A stretch of 64,000 bases of DNA from Paenibacillus macerans (GTDB lineage: Bacteria; Bacillota; Bacilli; Paenibacillales; Paenibacillaceae): assembly GCF_023715465.1 (NCBI RefSeq), contig NZ_JAMBOE010000005.1, positions 496,001-560,000 on the forward strand, written 5' to 3'. Position numbers and translations under genes: made by a program. The notes below the pieces were generated by a model. The model did not search any database. It saw only the letters and a list, made by a program, of their open reading frames with translations, and was not told the DNA's origin. Position 1 is the stretch's first letter. Every line of letters begins with the position of its first letter. Of this stretch, positions 8,172 to 15,495 are shown in pieces.

Positions 8172-8846
8172 TTACTCTCCTTTTGGCTTATTCAGCTTCT
8201 GCTTCAACCGGGAGAGCTCCTGTTCCAGAGTCGACTGAATCATGGACCCGGCTTGGTTGACAAAATCCTCGCCGGCTTTCCGCAACTCGCGAAGGCTGCG
8301 GGCCTCCCATTCCATATCGGAAACCCGGTCCTCCAAACGGTTGAACATTTTCGGCACATCCGTCGCGCCGTAACCGCTCATCCGCTGGTTCATCCGCTGC
8401 TGCAAACGGAGCGTCTCCATTCTGGCAAAATAATACTGGCGTTTGCTGTAAACGACCTGATATTCGGTTTTCAGCTCATGCAGTTGGCTTTCCAACTCCT
8501 GCAATGACTCCAGGCTTTGCGAGTACAATTCGGAATACTGTTCGATCTTCTCCTCATACAGCAGCTTCTCCTGAAGCGCCAGCTTAGCCAGATGCTCCTC
8601 CCCTGCTTTAAGGGCGAGCAGCGCCTGTTCCTCGCGCTTGCCCTGCATCACCTTCGCCTGATCCACCTGCTGCTTGAGCTGTTTGGCGTGTCCGGAGTAT
8701 TGATAATGCAGTTTTTCCGCTTCGGCGATTTCCTGGCGGGTTTCAATCAGAAACTGGTCAATCAACCGCACCGGATCTTGAGATTGCTCTAATCTTTCGT
8801 TTAATGTGGCTACCGTGATATCCCGTACCCGACGAAATACACTCAT
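8172..8846 (-). CDS. Second PspA/IM30 family protein
   Basis: 224 residues, coiled coil. It begins MSVFRRVRDITVATLNERLEQSQDP, again the amphipathic PspA N-terminal helix, but the rest is divergent from the paralogue at 6971-7672, with many Gln and Tyr residues in the central helix. The RBS is AGGAGG upstream of 8846. The two paralogues flank pspC, suggesting hetero-oligomers or division of labour. The product is expected to be peripheral on the inner face of the membrane. Confidence 0.87.
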   Translation of the reverse strand: MSVFRRVRDITVATLNERLEQSQDPVRLIDQFLIETRQEIAEAEKLHYQYSGHAKQLKQQVDQAKVMQGKREEQALLALKAGEEHLAKLALQEKLLYEEKIEQYSELYSQSLESLQELESQLHELKTEYQVVYSKRQYYFARMETLRLQQRMNQRMSGYGATDVPKMFNRLEDRVSDMEWEARSLRELRKAGEDFVNQAGSMIQSTLEQELSRLKQKLNKPKGE

Positions 8847-8911
8847 GTTTTCCTTCCCTCCTAACCTTTCGGCTCATCCGTATTATCAAAAGATATTGCT
8901 AATTTCCGGGA

Positions 8912-9229
8912 TTAGTAACCCCTTCTTCCCCGCAAGGAGGAAATACCGTATACGATTAATCCGATGCCGAGCACCGGAACGATCAACCAAGCCAGCTTGG
9001 AGATCAGGGAAATGACGCCGATGATCAGTACGATCCATCCGAAAAACGCATTCCCTTGGCGTATGCCGTAGATCCCGAGCCCAACCATTAGCGCCGCGAT
9101 CACCAGTCCGAAAAGGCTGCCCAGAACGGGAGTCAGGAATCCGAAAATTTGCGGAAGCTTCCCGAGCAAGATCAGAACCCCCAGGGCAATCAGTAAAAGT
9201 GCGAAACCATTCGGTCGATTTGTTCTCAT
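8912..9229 (-). CDS. Small LiaI/LiaF-N-like membrane protein
   Basis: 105 residues with about four hydrophobic helices separated by short loops (ALLLIALGVLILLGKL, LGSLFGLVIAALMVGLGIYGI, FFGWIVLIIGVISLISKL, LIVPVLGIGLIVYGI) and an Arg-rich end. This is the membrane-domain type found at the N-terminus of LiaF and in LiaI, the membrane anchor of LiaH in Bacillus. It is the first gene of the operon, with AGGCGGTG upstream of the ATG. I infer that it anchors one of the PspA proteins. Confidence 0.75.
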   Translation of the reverse strand: MRTNRPNGFALLLIALGVLILLGKLPQIFGFLTPVLGSLFGLVIAALMVGLGIYGIRQGNAFFGWIVLIIGVISLISKLAWLIVPVLGIGLIVYGISSLRGRRGY

Positions 9230-9269
9230 TGATTATCACCGCCTCTCATTTGATCAACCTTATGTCTCT

Positions 9270-9296
9270 ATTCTAGGAGGAACCGGGGTTTTTCAA
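9270..9296 (-). promoter_or_regulatory. Candidate promoter of the lia/psp operon
   Basis: On the minus strand TTGAAA (9291-9296) and TAGAAT (9270-9275) are separated by 15 bases, shorter than ideal. Upstream, around 9328-9350, AGTC and AGAC half-site-like sequences occur, where a LiaR box might lie, but I cannot match a consensus with certainty. Confidence 0.35.
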
Positions 9297-9391
9297 AACG
9301 GACTGGGGACGGTTTTTCATCCTGGACCTAAGTCGAGGTAGACATCGGCCTATAGGACAGAAAGCGGCCCGGCAAAGGGTGCGGTTTTGTC

Positions 9392-9420
9392 TTTACAATT
9401 CAAAAGGCAGATAATATAAT
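9392..9420 (+). promoter_or_regulatory. Sigma-A promoter of the NhaD/ArsB-type gene
   Basis: TTTACA at 9392-9397 and a perfect TATAAT at 9415-9420 with a 17-base spacer. Transcription would start near 9427, giving a leader of about 155 nucleotides before the coding start at 9582. Confidence 0.8.
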
Positions 9421-9462
9421 GGAAAAGCACAACTATACAAAAGAAAATGACAGTTATCGGAG

Positions 9463-9489
9463 GAGCCTGCCACGTTGCGGGCTCTTTTT
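9463..9489 (+). terminator. Leader terminator/attenuator upstream of the NhaD/ArsB-type gene
   Basis: Stem GAGCCTGC / GCGGGCTC followed directly by TTTTT, only about 40 nucleotides downstream of the inferred transcription start and about 90 before the gene. A tiny reading frame, TTG at 9475 to TAA at 9516 (13 codons, rich in Phe), has GGAGGA ten bases upstream and spans the terminator. This suggests attenuation, possibly by leader translation or a small riboswitch. Confidence 0.6.
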
Positions 9490-9581
9490 GCCTTTTTTCG
9501 GACCTTTAAGGCATAATTCGGCCCCTGCATGGAAATCTAAGGGTACCTCGGATCATGGCAAACTGTCTGGGAGGGGTTTTT

Positions 9582-10865
9582 ATGGAGCAACAAGCCATCT
9601 GGGCGATCGGCATCTTTTTGCTGACGTACGCACTCATTATTTCGGAAAAAATCCATCGGACCTTGCTGGCCATGGTCGGCGCGGTCCTGATGATCGTGCT
9701 CGGCATCGTCGATCAGGAATCGGCGATTCATCACATCGATTTCAACACGCTGGGACTGCTCATCGGCATGATGATCATCGTGAACACGACTGCGGAAACA
9801 GGTCTTTTCAAATATATCGGGATCTGGACGGCCCGCAAAGCCAACGGGAACCCGGTTACGATCCTGTGGCTGCTCGCTTTAATTACGGCGATCGGCTCGG
9901 CGTTCCTGGACAACGTGACGACCATCATTCTGATGGTTCCGGTTGCCTTCAGCATTACCCGCCAGTTGAAAGTCAAGGCGTTCCCTTATGTGTTTTCGCT
10001 GGTCATCGCCTCGAATATCGGCGGCACGGCCACCCTGATCGGAGATCCGCCGAACATCATGATCGGCAGCGCGGTGAAAGAGCTGACCTTCGTCGCCTTC
10101 CTGCAAAACCTGGCCCCGATCGCGATTTTGATTATGGCCGTGACGCTGCCGCTCTTCATTCTAATGTTCCGCAAAAGTTTGCAAACGGCGCCGGAACTGC
10201 AAAAGAGCATCATGAACATCAGCCTGAACGGCCTGATTACGAATCAAAAGCTGCTCGTCAAATGCCTCGTCATTTTGGGACTTACCCTGCTTGGTTTCTT
10301 TATGCATCAGACATTTCACCTGGAATCGGCCACGGTCGCCCTCGCCGGCGCGTTCCTGCTGCTCTTGATCACCGGGGAGCATGTGATGGAGCGGGCGTTC
10401 CAAACCGTCGAATGGCCAACGATCTTTTTCTTTATCGGACTGTTCGTGCTCGTGGGGGGGCTGATCGATACCGGCACGATCAAGCGGCTGGCCGAATGGG
10501 CCATTCATCTGACCGGTGGAGACGCAATGCTGACGTCCATGCTGATTCTCTGGCTTAGCGCCATCGCTTCCTCGTTCCTCGACAACATCCCGTTTGTCGC
10601 CACGATGATTCCGATGATCCAGGATATGGGGAGCATGGGCATCGCCAATCTGGAGCCGCTCTGGTGGAGCCTCGCGCTTGGCGCCTGTCTGGGCGGCAAC
10701 GGCACGCTGATCGGCGCCAGCGCGAACCTGATCGCCGCCGGGATGTCCGCCAAGGAAGGCGAACCGATTTCGTTTATGAAATATTTGAAATACGGTTTTC
10801 CGCTCATGATCTTATCGGTAGCGCTCTCGGCCGCATATGTGCTGATACGTTACTTCCTGATCTAA
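9582..10865 (+). CDS. ArsB/NhaD family ion transporter
   Basis: 427 residues, integral membrane, about 11-12 helices. The start at 9582 is chosen for GGGAGGGG six bases upstream; an ATG at 9555 is in frame but lacks an RBS. The duplicated signatures AFLDNVTTIILMVPV and SFLDNIPFVATMIPM, and the motifs NIGGTATLIGDPPNIMIG and GGNGTLIGASANLIAAG, are those of the ion-transporter superfamily members NhaD and ArsB. No arsR or arsC is nearby, so sodium/proton antiport or anion transport is more likely than arsenite efflux. It has its own promoter and a terminator-bearing leader. Confidence 0.88.
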   Translation: MEQQAIWAIGIFLLTYALIISEKIHRTLLAMVGAVLMIVLGIVDQESAIHHIDFNTLGLLIGMMIIVNTTAETGLFKYIGIWTARKANGNPVTILWLLALITAIGSAFLDNVTTIILMVPVAFSITRQLKVKAFPYVFSLVIASNIGGTATLIGDPPNIMIGSAVKELTFVAFLQNLAPIAILIMAVTLPLFILMFRKSLQTAPELQKSIMNISLNGLITNQKLLVKCLVILGLTLLGFFMHQTFHLESATVALAGAFLLLLITGEHVMERAFQTVEWPTIFFFIGLFVLVGGLIDTGTIKRLAEWAIHLTGGDAMLTSMLILWLSAIASSFLDNIPFVATMIPMIQDMGSMGIANLEPLWWSLALGACLGGNGTLIGASANLIAAGMSAKEGEPISFMKYLKYGFPLMILSVALSAAYVLIRYFLI

Positions 10866-10950
10866 TGCAGGATGCAGACCCTTTCCTTCATTAATTGCGC
10901 TATATATGCTATCCTTATAATACGAATCTACATTAGGAGGATGGGTCATC

Positions 10951-11310
10951 ATGAAAGTACGGTTCGCTAGGCTTGGCAAACTTGCAGGTTCCCCGCTGCT
11001 GCTGCTCTCGTTGTTTTTGACCTTACTCCTCCCTTCCTTCTCCTGGGCTCCAGTCACTTCAGAGGCCACGGAGAGGGAGGCGTTTGAAACGGATTACCAC
11101 AATTCTCACAAACCGCCTTTGCGTCTCAACGCTTCCTCGCCTCACGGCAAGCTTTTCATCGACAGAACCGTGCAGGGCTTCTTCAAGGTGCCTGCCGAAG
11201 CGGTGCTGGTATTGATCGCCGCCTGGGTTCAATTCCGCCTGTTGTTTTGCCTGTTTTTGAAACGGCGGCTGCTAATGCCCATTAAATTCACAAGTATGTT
11301 TATGGCTTGA
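10951..11310 (+). CDS. Small membrane or secreted protein of unknown function
   Basis: 119 residues; not recognised. AGGAGG lies ten bases before the ATG, and a TATAAT is present about 40 bases upstream. The N-terminus is a strong hydrophobic segment (LLLLSLFLTLLLPSFSWA, about residues 15-32) consistent with a signal peptide or anchor. A polar middle (about 35-75) and a second hydrophobic segment, VLVLIAAWVQFRLLFCLFL (about 85-103), follow, ending in basic residues. It may be a two-helix membrane protein. The good translation signals support a real gene. Confidence 0.55.
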   Translation: MKVRFARLGKLAGSPLLLLSLFLTLLLPSFSWAPVTSEATEREAFETDYHNSHKPPLRLNASSPHGKLFIDRTVQGFFKVPAEAVLVLIAAWVQFRLLFCLFLKRRLLMPIKFTSMFMA

Positions 11311-11426
11311 CACTTTTTACGGTTTTGACAAAGTCCTTAAGCCGGTCCAAACGGCCCGCAGCTTCAGGCTTGTTTTGCAATACCCAAAATATAAAAAGCG
11401 ACCATAAAACTGGAGGCTTGACGCAA

Positions 11427-11921
11427 ATGAATCTCAAAGAAACCATTCTGCCGGGAATCGGTAAAAAATTCGCGATCCAAACCCGCAGCGGTGATAATCT
11501 GACCATTATTATCCACGACGATGGCCGGCGCGAGCTTTACCATTTTGACAATGACGAACCCGATACCAGCATCTCCAAGGTCACGCTCGACGACGACGAA
11601 GCGAGATACGTGTCATCCATCATCGGAGGGGTAACGTATCAGCCGACGGCACTGGAAAATATCGAAGTGGCCCTGGGCGATCTCATCATTGAATGGTACA
11701 AACTCGAACCCCACTATAAAGCGATCGGCAAAACGATCGGCGAACTGCGGATCCGGCAGCGGTCCGGGGCTACCATTATCGCGGTGATCGAGAAAAACCA
11801 TACGAAACACGTCAACCCCGGCGCAGATTTGCTTCTGACCGCGGAAGCGATGGTTGTTGTTCTCGGCGAACGGCTGCACCAACAGCAAATTAAACAGATT
11901 CTTTTGAGTGGAAGCAGTTGA
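11427..11921 (+). CDS. KhtT-like TrkA-C domain regulatory protein
   Basis: 164 residues. Translation starts at 11427 (GGAGG ten bases upstream). The N-terminus MNLKETILPGIGKKFAIQTRS with IIIHDDGRRELY is the typical KhtT/YhaT N-terminal domain, and the second half is a TrkA-C (RCK-C) ligand-binding domain, ending LLTAEAMVVVLGERLHQQQI. KhtT is the cytosolic regulatory subunit of the KhtU potassium/proton antiporter, responding to cyclic di-AMP. No CPA2-type KhtU gene is adjacent; the next gene encodes a YitT protein and the nearest antiporter is the NhaD-like one upstream. Confidence 0.85.
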   Translation: MNLKETILPGIGKKFAIQTRSGDNLTIIIHDDGRRELYHFDNDEPDTSISKVTLDDDEARYVSSIIGGVTYQPTALENIEVALGDLIIEWYKLEPHYKAIGKTIGELRIRQRSGATIIAVIEKNHTKHVNPGADLLLTAEAMVVVLGERLHQQQIKQILLSGSS

Positions 11922-11947
11922 TACGCTAGTCGAAAGGAGGGGCTCAT

Positions 11948-12784
11948 TTGAAGCAAAAGGGCAGCGTCGGCTCCCCCATAAACCTCGGGCGGCATCAGAG
12001 CCATGCGGCAATACGCTGTTTGGGCGTGAGCGCCGGAGCCTTGCTCGCTTCCATCGGGCTGGAATTGTTCCTGATGCCCCATGGCATTGTCGTGGGCGGA
12101 ATGACCGGATTGTCCGCTTTATTCGCTTTCAAAACGGAAATGAGGTTGGGATTGTTTCTTTTCTTGTTTAACGTCCCTTTTCTGCTGCTTCAACGTAAAA
12201 GAATCGACTTCACGTTCGGAATCTTCACCGTGTTGGGCCTGCTCGTTTTTTCGCTGGGAACGATCATACTGCACCCCTACCCGTCCCTGACCGGCGAACA
12301 GCTTCCTGCCGCACTGCTCGGCGGGCTGTCGCTCGGCATGGGCATCGGCCTGGCACTTCGTTTCGGGGGGGCCTTGGATACCGCGGAACAGGCCGCAGAG
12401 TTTATGCGGTTTGGAATTATATCGCCGGAATGGATCATTCTGATCTTCAATTGTACGATCCTGATTGCAGCCGGCTTCCATTTTGGCTTCGATCAGGCGA
12501 TCTATTCCGTGATCGCATATATCCTCGCCTTTGAGGCCGTAAAAATACCGGTTCAAGGCTTTAGATTTACCTACACCGTGCTGATCCAAAGCCGGAATTA
12601 CCAGGAAATTCAGGCGGATTTGCAGCGGTATTTAAACCTCCGCGCCGCCTTCCGCACCTTCCCGGCGGAAAACGGGGAAGAACACGGCATACTCGAGTGT
12701 GAGTGCAACCGCCTGGAGCTTTTCCGTTTAAGGGCGATCGTCAGAGACCACGATGCGGACGGTAAAATAACGTTTCGCTTCTGA
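11948..12784 (+). CDS. YitT family membrane protein
   Basis: 278 residues beginning with a TTG codon at 11948, supported by AAAGGAGG six bases upstream. About five to six helices in the first 200 residues carry the family pattern (LELFLMPHGIVVGGMTGLS, FNVPFLLLQRKRI, LGGLSLGMGIGLALRFGGALDTAEQ). The C-terminal cytosolic part (about 205-278) corresponds to the DUF2179 domain but is divergent and extended. The function of YitT proteins is not firmly known. The gene follows the KhtT-like gene by 26 bases and ends at a strong terminator. Confidence 0.85.
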   Translation: MKQKGSVGSPINLGRHQSHAAIRCLGVSAGALLASIGLELFLMPHGIVVGGMTGLSALFAFKTEMRLGLFLFLFNVPFLLLQRKRIDFTFGIFTVLGLLVFSLGTIILHPYPSLTGEQLPAALLGGLSLGMGIGLALRFGGALDTAEQAAEFMRFGIISPEWIILIFNCTILIAAGFHFGFDQAIYSVIAYILAFEAVKIPVQGFRFTYTVLIQSRNYQEIQADLQRYLNLRAAFRTFPAENGEEHGILECECNRLELFRLRAIVRDHDADGKITFRF

Positions 12785-12805
12785 TGCCTTATACGGCTGC
12801 AATAT

Positions 12806-12841
12806 CCCCTTCTCTTGGCAGAGAAGGGGTTTTCTTTTTTT
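12806..12841 (+). terminator. Terminator after the YitT gene
   Basis: Perfect 9-bp stem CCCCTTCTC / GAGAAGGGG with a six-base loop, followed by TTTTCTTTTTTT. Confidence 0.9.
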
Positions 12842-12844
12842 CGG

Positions 12845-13165
12845 TCAATGTTTCGGAAGCTGCTCCAGGAGGTATTCGTTAAATCTGCGAACGCTGGGGG
12901 ACAGCGATTTTTCCTCCCGGTACACGAGGCATATCCGCCGGTGTTGCTGTACCCCGGCAGATCGCGGCAGATCAGCTCGCCGGACGCGGTTTCCCGCACC
13001 ACGCTCCGCCGGGGCAGCACGGCGATCCCGATGTTGCATTTCACCGCTTCTTTCATCGTTTCGATCGCTCCAAGCTCCATCACCGCATGGAACCGCAGCC
13101 CGATCCCCGCCGCCCACACTTCGGATCGAAGCGGTATCCCTGCCAGCGTCACTCTAAAAAATTCA
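12845..13165 (-). pseudogene. LysR-family regulator fragment, frameshifted
   Basis: The minus strand encodes the second half of a LysR substrate-binding domain. One frame gives MELGAIETMKEAVKCNIG and AVLPRRSVVRETASGELIC; after DLPGYSN homology continues in another frame as RRICLVYREEKSLSPSVRR and ends EYLLEQLPKH. A single-base indel near 12940 explains the change. The whole N-terminal half, including the helix-turn-helix, is missing: the fragment ends where the palindromic repeats at 13171 begin. It is therefore a dead remnant. Confidence 0.75.
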
Positions 13166-13170
13166 AGGCT

Positions 13171-13352
13171 CATTGGAAAAATTCCAATAGATTGGCGGTA
13201 AACGAACGGAATTTTGAGCTCTCATTGGAAAAAATCCAATAGATTTCGCTCAAATCGCCCGTTTGGGACCCCGCCAACCCCAATCTATTGGAAATATCCA
13301 ATCTAGCAGCTACATTTACCATTTAATTTCCAATTCTATTGGATATTTCCAA
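13171..13352. repeat. Palindromic repeat cluster (ATTGGA...TCCAAT motif)
   Basis: Four short palindromes of the form ATTGGAAA(N)TCCAAT occur at about 13172-13187, 13233-13249, 13299-13312 and 13340-13351, most followed or preceded by CTATTGG or CAATAGAT. The second sits in the loop of a larger hairpin whose arms are about AACGAACGG(A)ATTTTGAGC and GCTCAAATCGCCCGTTT. ATTGGCGG near 13190 also pairs with CCGCCAA near 13272. This resembles a dispersed palindromic intergenic element with nested copies. Confidence 0.8.
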
Positions 13353-13373
13353 TCAGACAGCGGGGCCGCTCGG

Positions 13374-13424
13374 AAACGGCCGAAGCCGACCTGCAACCCG
13401 CAGATCGGCTTCATTGTGCCGTTT
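13374..13424 (-). terminator. Terminator of the alpha-mannosidase operon
   Basis: Stem GAAGCCGA / TCGGCTTC (13382-13412), extended by outer arms AAACGGC and GCCGTTT around the last codon of the GtaA-like gene. Downstream Ts are few, so efficiency is uncertain. Confidence 0.6.
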
Positions 13425-15495
13425 ATTTTCCCGCCGAACCTAACCCTTTCTCTTTAAGCAGCTTGATAAACATTCCGCCAACCACACTGCGGTGCTGGAA
13501 GTTCATCTGCCGGGCCGTCCGGGTGTCATACCAGTCCGAAAAAGGGACGCGGTCGCGTGTTTCGTTCAGGAAATCCCAAAGCGGCTCGATCAGCCGGAGG
13601 AAATCGTCCCGGTTCTCTGCCAGCGAGGCGGCCCAAAGGAGCCAATCGGCCTTCGTGTAATGCTCGCGGTTATCCAGCGGAACGCCGTACCGCTCCTGCC
13701 GCGACACATACCAGGCCACCTCCCGCCGCACGATTTCCTCGTCAAATAAACGGGTGCCGAACAAAATGTCCCAAATCAGATTGTATTTCAGGCTCCACGT
13801 GCCTTCTTGGCCAAACGCCAGCACGGTGTGGCCGTGAGCCCTGCTGTCCCCATTTTTTCCGCCGCTCCGCTCCTCGGCCAGTTCCGCCCAGCGTGCGGCC
13901 ATCTCTTTTGCCGCGGCCTTATAGCGCTCCGCTTCTTCCGGTTCATCAAGCAGACCGAGCAGCAGCGAATAGCCGGCCACCCCCATAACCGCCTTCGCCG
14001 AAAGGTTAGCATTGCGGGCCAAATGGCCGGCAAAATCGTCCGTGCAAAGCTGATTTTCCGGGTCCAGCCCATGCTGCAGCAAATAACCCGCCCACCGGTC
14101 CAGCAGTTCCCAATGCTCCCGCACGAACTCCGTGTCCCGGTCGGCCAGACTGACCGCGGCGGCCATGATGAGCATATTGCCGCATTCCTCGACCGGCATT
14201 TGTCCGTCCAGGGCGTTTCCCCCATACACCTGACCGTTTGCCAACGGATATTGTCCGACGTCATGCGGCGCGAAGTCAAACGGCCATGCCTCACTAGCCG
14301 CATATCGGAAAATCGGCCGCATCATCCCCCGTGCGAGTTCAGGCTGATACAGCAAAAACAGCGGGATCGAAGGATAACTTACGTCCACCGTGGCGATGCA
14401 ACCGTTGCTGAAGCATTCCTTGGACATGAACAGGAACTCGCCTTCCGGGCCTGTGACTAGCTTGTGCGCGGCGATGGCCTGGCGGTAGGACAAAGCCAGG
14501 ATGTCGGCGTATTTTTCCCCGCCGGCGGCAACTGCATCTTGCCGGAGCTGCCGATCAAATGAGTCGCAGCGTTCCAGGATATCGGCATACTCCCGGTACG
14601 CGTCCGTCAACATCGCCAAAGCGGATTGGCCGTCTTTTTTCCAATAAGCCTCCAGCTTCTGGCCAAAATATTCGATCGCATAAACATCGTCGTAAGCGAG
14701 CACGAGCAAATTGGTCTTCTCCGCTTCAGTCACTTCCCCGCAGTCCCACACGCAGGCCATGACGAGCTGGCTGTCCCTCACCGGCTGCGGCTGAGGTATG
14801 CTGGACAGGTTTTTTCCGATGCCGCCAGGCTCCAGCTCCGCTTCCCCGGTTCTCGCAAATGCCTTGCGGACCGCGGCGGTGTCCATAAAAGTGCGGGTGT
14901 CGGCCGCTTCTTGCGCCGCCAAATAGCAATAACCCCAATCGATCCGCCGGTCGTCGCCCGTAGCGTTCAGGAAGTTTTGCTCGGCATGGCCGACCTGCAG
15001 CAGCGTCAAGCCGTCCGCTTTTTCCTGCCGCCATACGATGCCTTGATCGCTGGTGTTCACGCACCATTCTCCGGTCACGTCAAAATAGATCCGCACGGAA
15101 TGCGGCCGGCCGTCCACGGCACAAACGCGGAAATGCACGTAGGAGGCAGGCCGCGACAGCAGCTTAAGATCATCCAAAAGCAGCGGGCTCGTAAATTTCA
15201 CCTCAAGCCGAACCCCCGCCGCCTCAAAGCGATAAGTGCTGGAAAGCGGAGTCACTTCAAGCCCGGTTTGCGGTATCGCGTCCGGTTCGGGATAGTAGTT
15301 TTCCGCGTTTGGCTCAAGCAGCCCAGCGAAACGCCAGGGGACACCGTCGATCCGGATGATTCCGGTAAGCGCGTTTCGTTTGCCGGTCCAGTGCCGCGTA
15401 AAGTCATCGGTAAGCCGGTCCGCCATCGACCATACGCTGAAATAAGGATCAATCGTCACCAACGGAACGGCCGGCGGGCGTAAAACGGTATTCAT
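13423..15495 (-). CDS. GtaA-like protein (DUF5127/DUF4965/DUF1793)
   Basis: 690 residues, no signal peptide, so probably cytosolic. The N-terminal beta-rich part begins PPAVPLVTIDPYFSVWSMADRLTDD and the C-terminal (alpha/alpha)6-barrel part contains FMSKECFSNGCIATVDVSYPSIPLFLLY, FAPHDVGQYPLANGQ and MPVEECGNMLIM, the hallmarks of the fungal glutaminase A-like family that is also common in glycan-using bacteria. Assignment as a glutaminase is doubtful; location in a glycan operon and the barrel fold suggest a carbohydrate-active enzyme. Its ATG overlaps the stop of the preceding gene by four bases, so the two are translationally coupled. Confidence 0.75.
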   Translation of the reverse strand: MNTVLRPPAVPLVTIDPYFSVWSMADRLTDDFTRHWTGKRNALTGIIRIDGVPWRFAGLLEPNAENYYPEPDAIPQTGLEVTPLSSTYRFEAAGVRLEVKFTSPLLLDDLKLLSRPASYVHFRVCAVDGRPHSVRIYFDVTGEWCVNTSDQGIVWRQEKADGLTLLQVGHAEQNFLNATGDDRRIDWGYCYLAAQEAADTRTFMDTAAVRKAFARTGEAELEPGGIGKNLSSIPQPQPVRDSQLVMACVWDCGEVTEAEKTNLLVLAYDDVYAIEYFGQKLEAYWKKDGQSALAMLTDAYREYADILERCDSFDRQLRQDAVAAGGEKYADILALSYRQAIAAHKLVTGPEGEFLFMSKECFSNGCIATVDVSYPSIPLFLLYQPELARGMMRPIFRYAASEAWPFDFAPHDVGQYPLANGQVYGGNALDGQMPVEECGNMLIMAAAVSLADRDTEFVREHWELLDRWAGYLLQHGLDPENQLCTDDFAGHLARNANLSAKAVMGVAGYSLLLGLLDEPEEAERYKAAAKEMAARWAELAEERSGGKNGDSRAHGHTVLAFGQEGTWSLKYNLIWDILFGTRLFDEEIVRREVAWYVSRQERYGVPLDNREHYTKADWLLWAASLAENRDDFLRLIEPLWDFLNETRDRVPFSDWYDTRTARQMNFQHRSVVGGMFIKLLKEKGLGSAGK

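Noticed and set aside
7049..8260. 403-codon plus-strand reading frame
   Set aside because: Antisense to the PspA and PspC genes; composition shows no globular domain.
9419..10558. 379-codon plus-strand frame overlapping the NhaD-like gene
   Set aside because: Its ATG overlaps the -10 box of the promoter, and the product is an Arg/His-rich out-of-frame copy.
9582..10865. Arsenite efflux pump ArsB
   Set aside because: Same superfamily, but no arsR, arsC or arsA nearby; kept as ArsB/NhaD-type.
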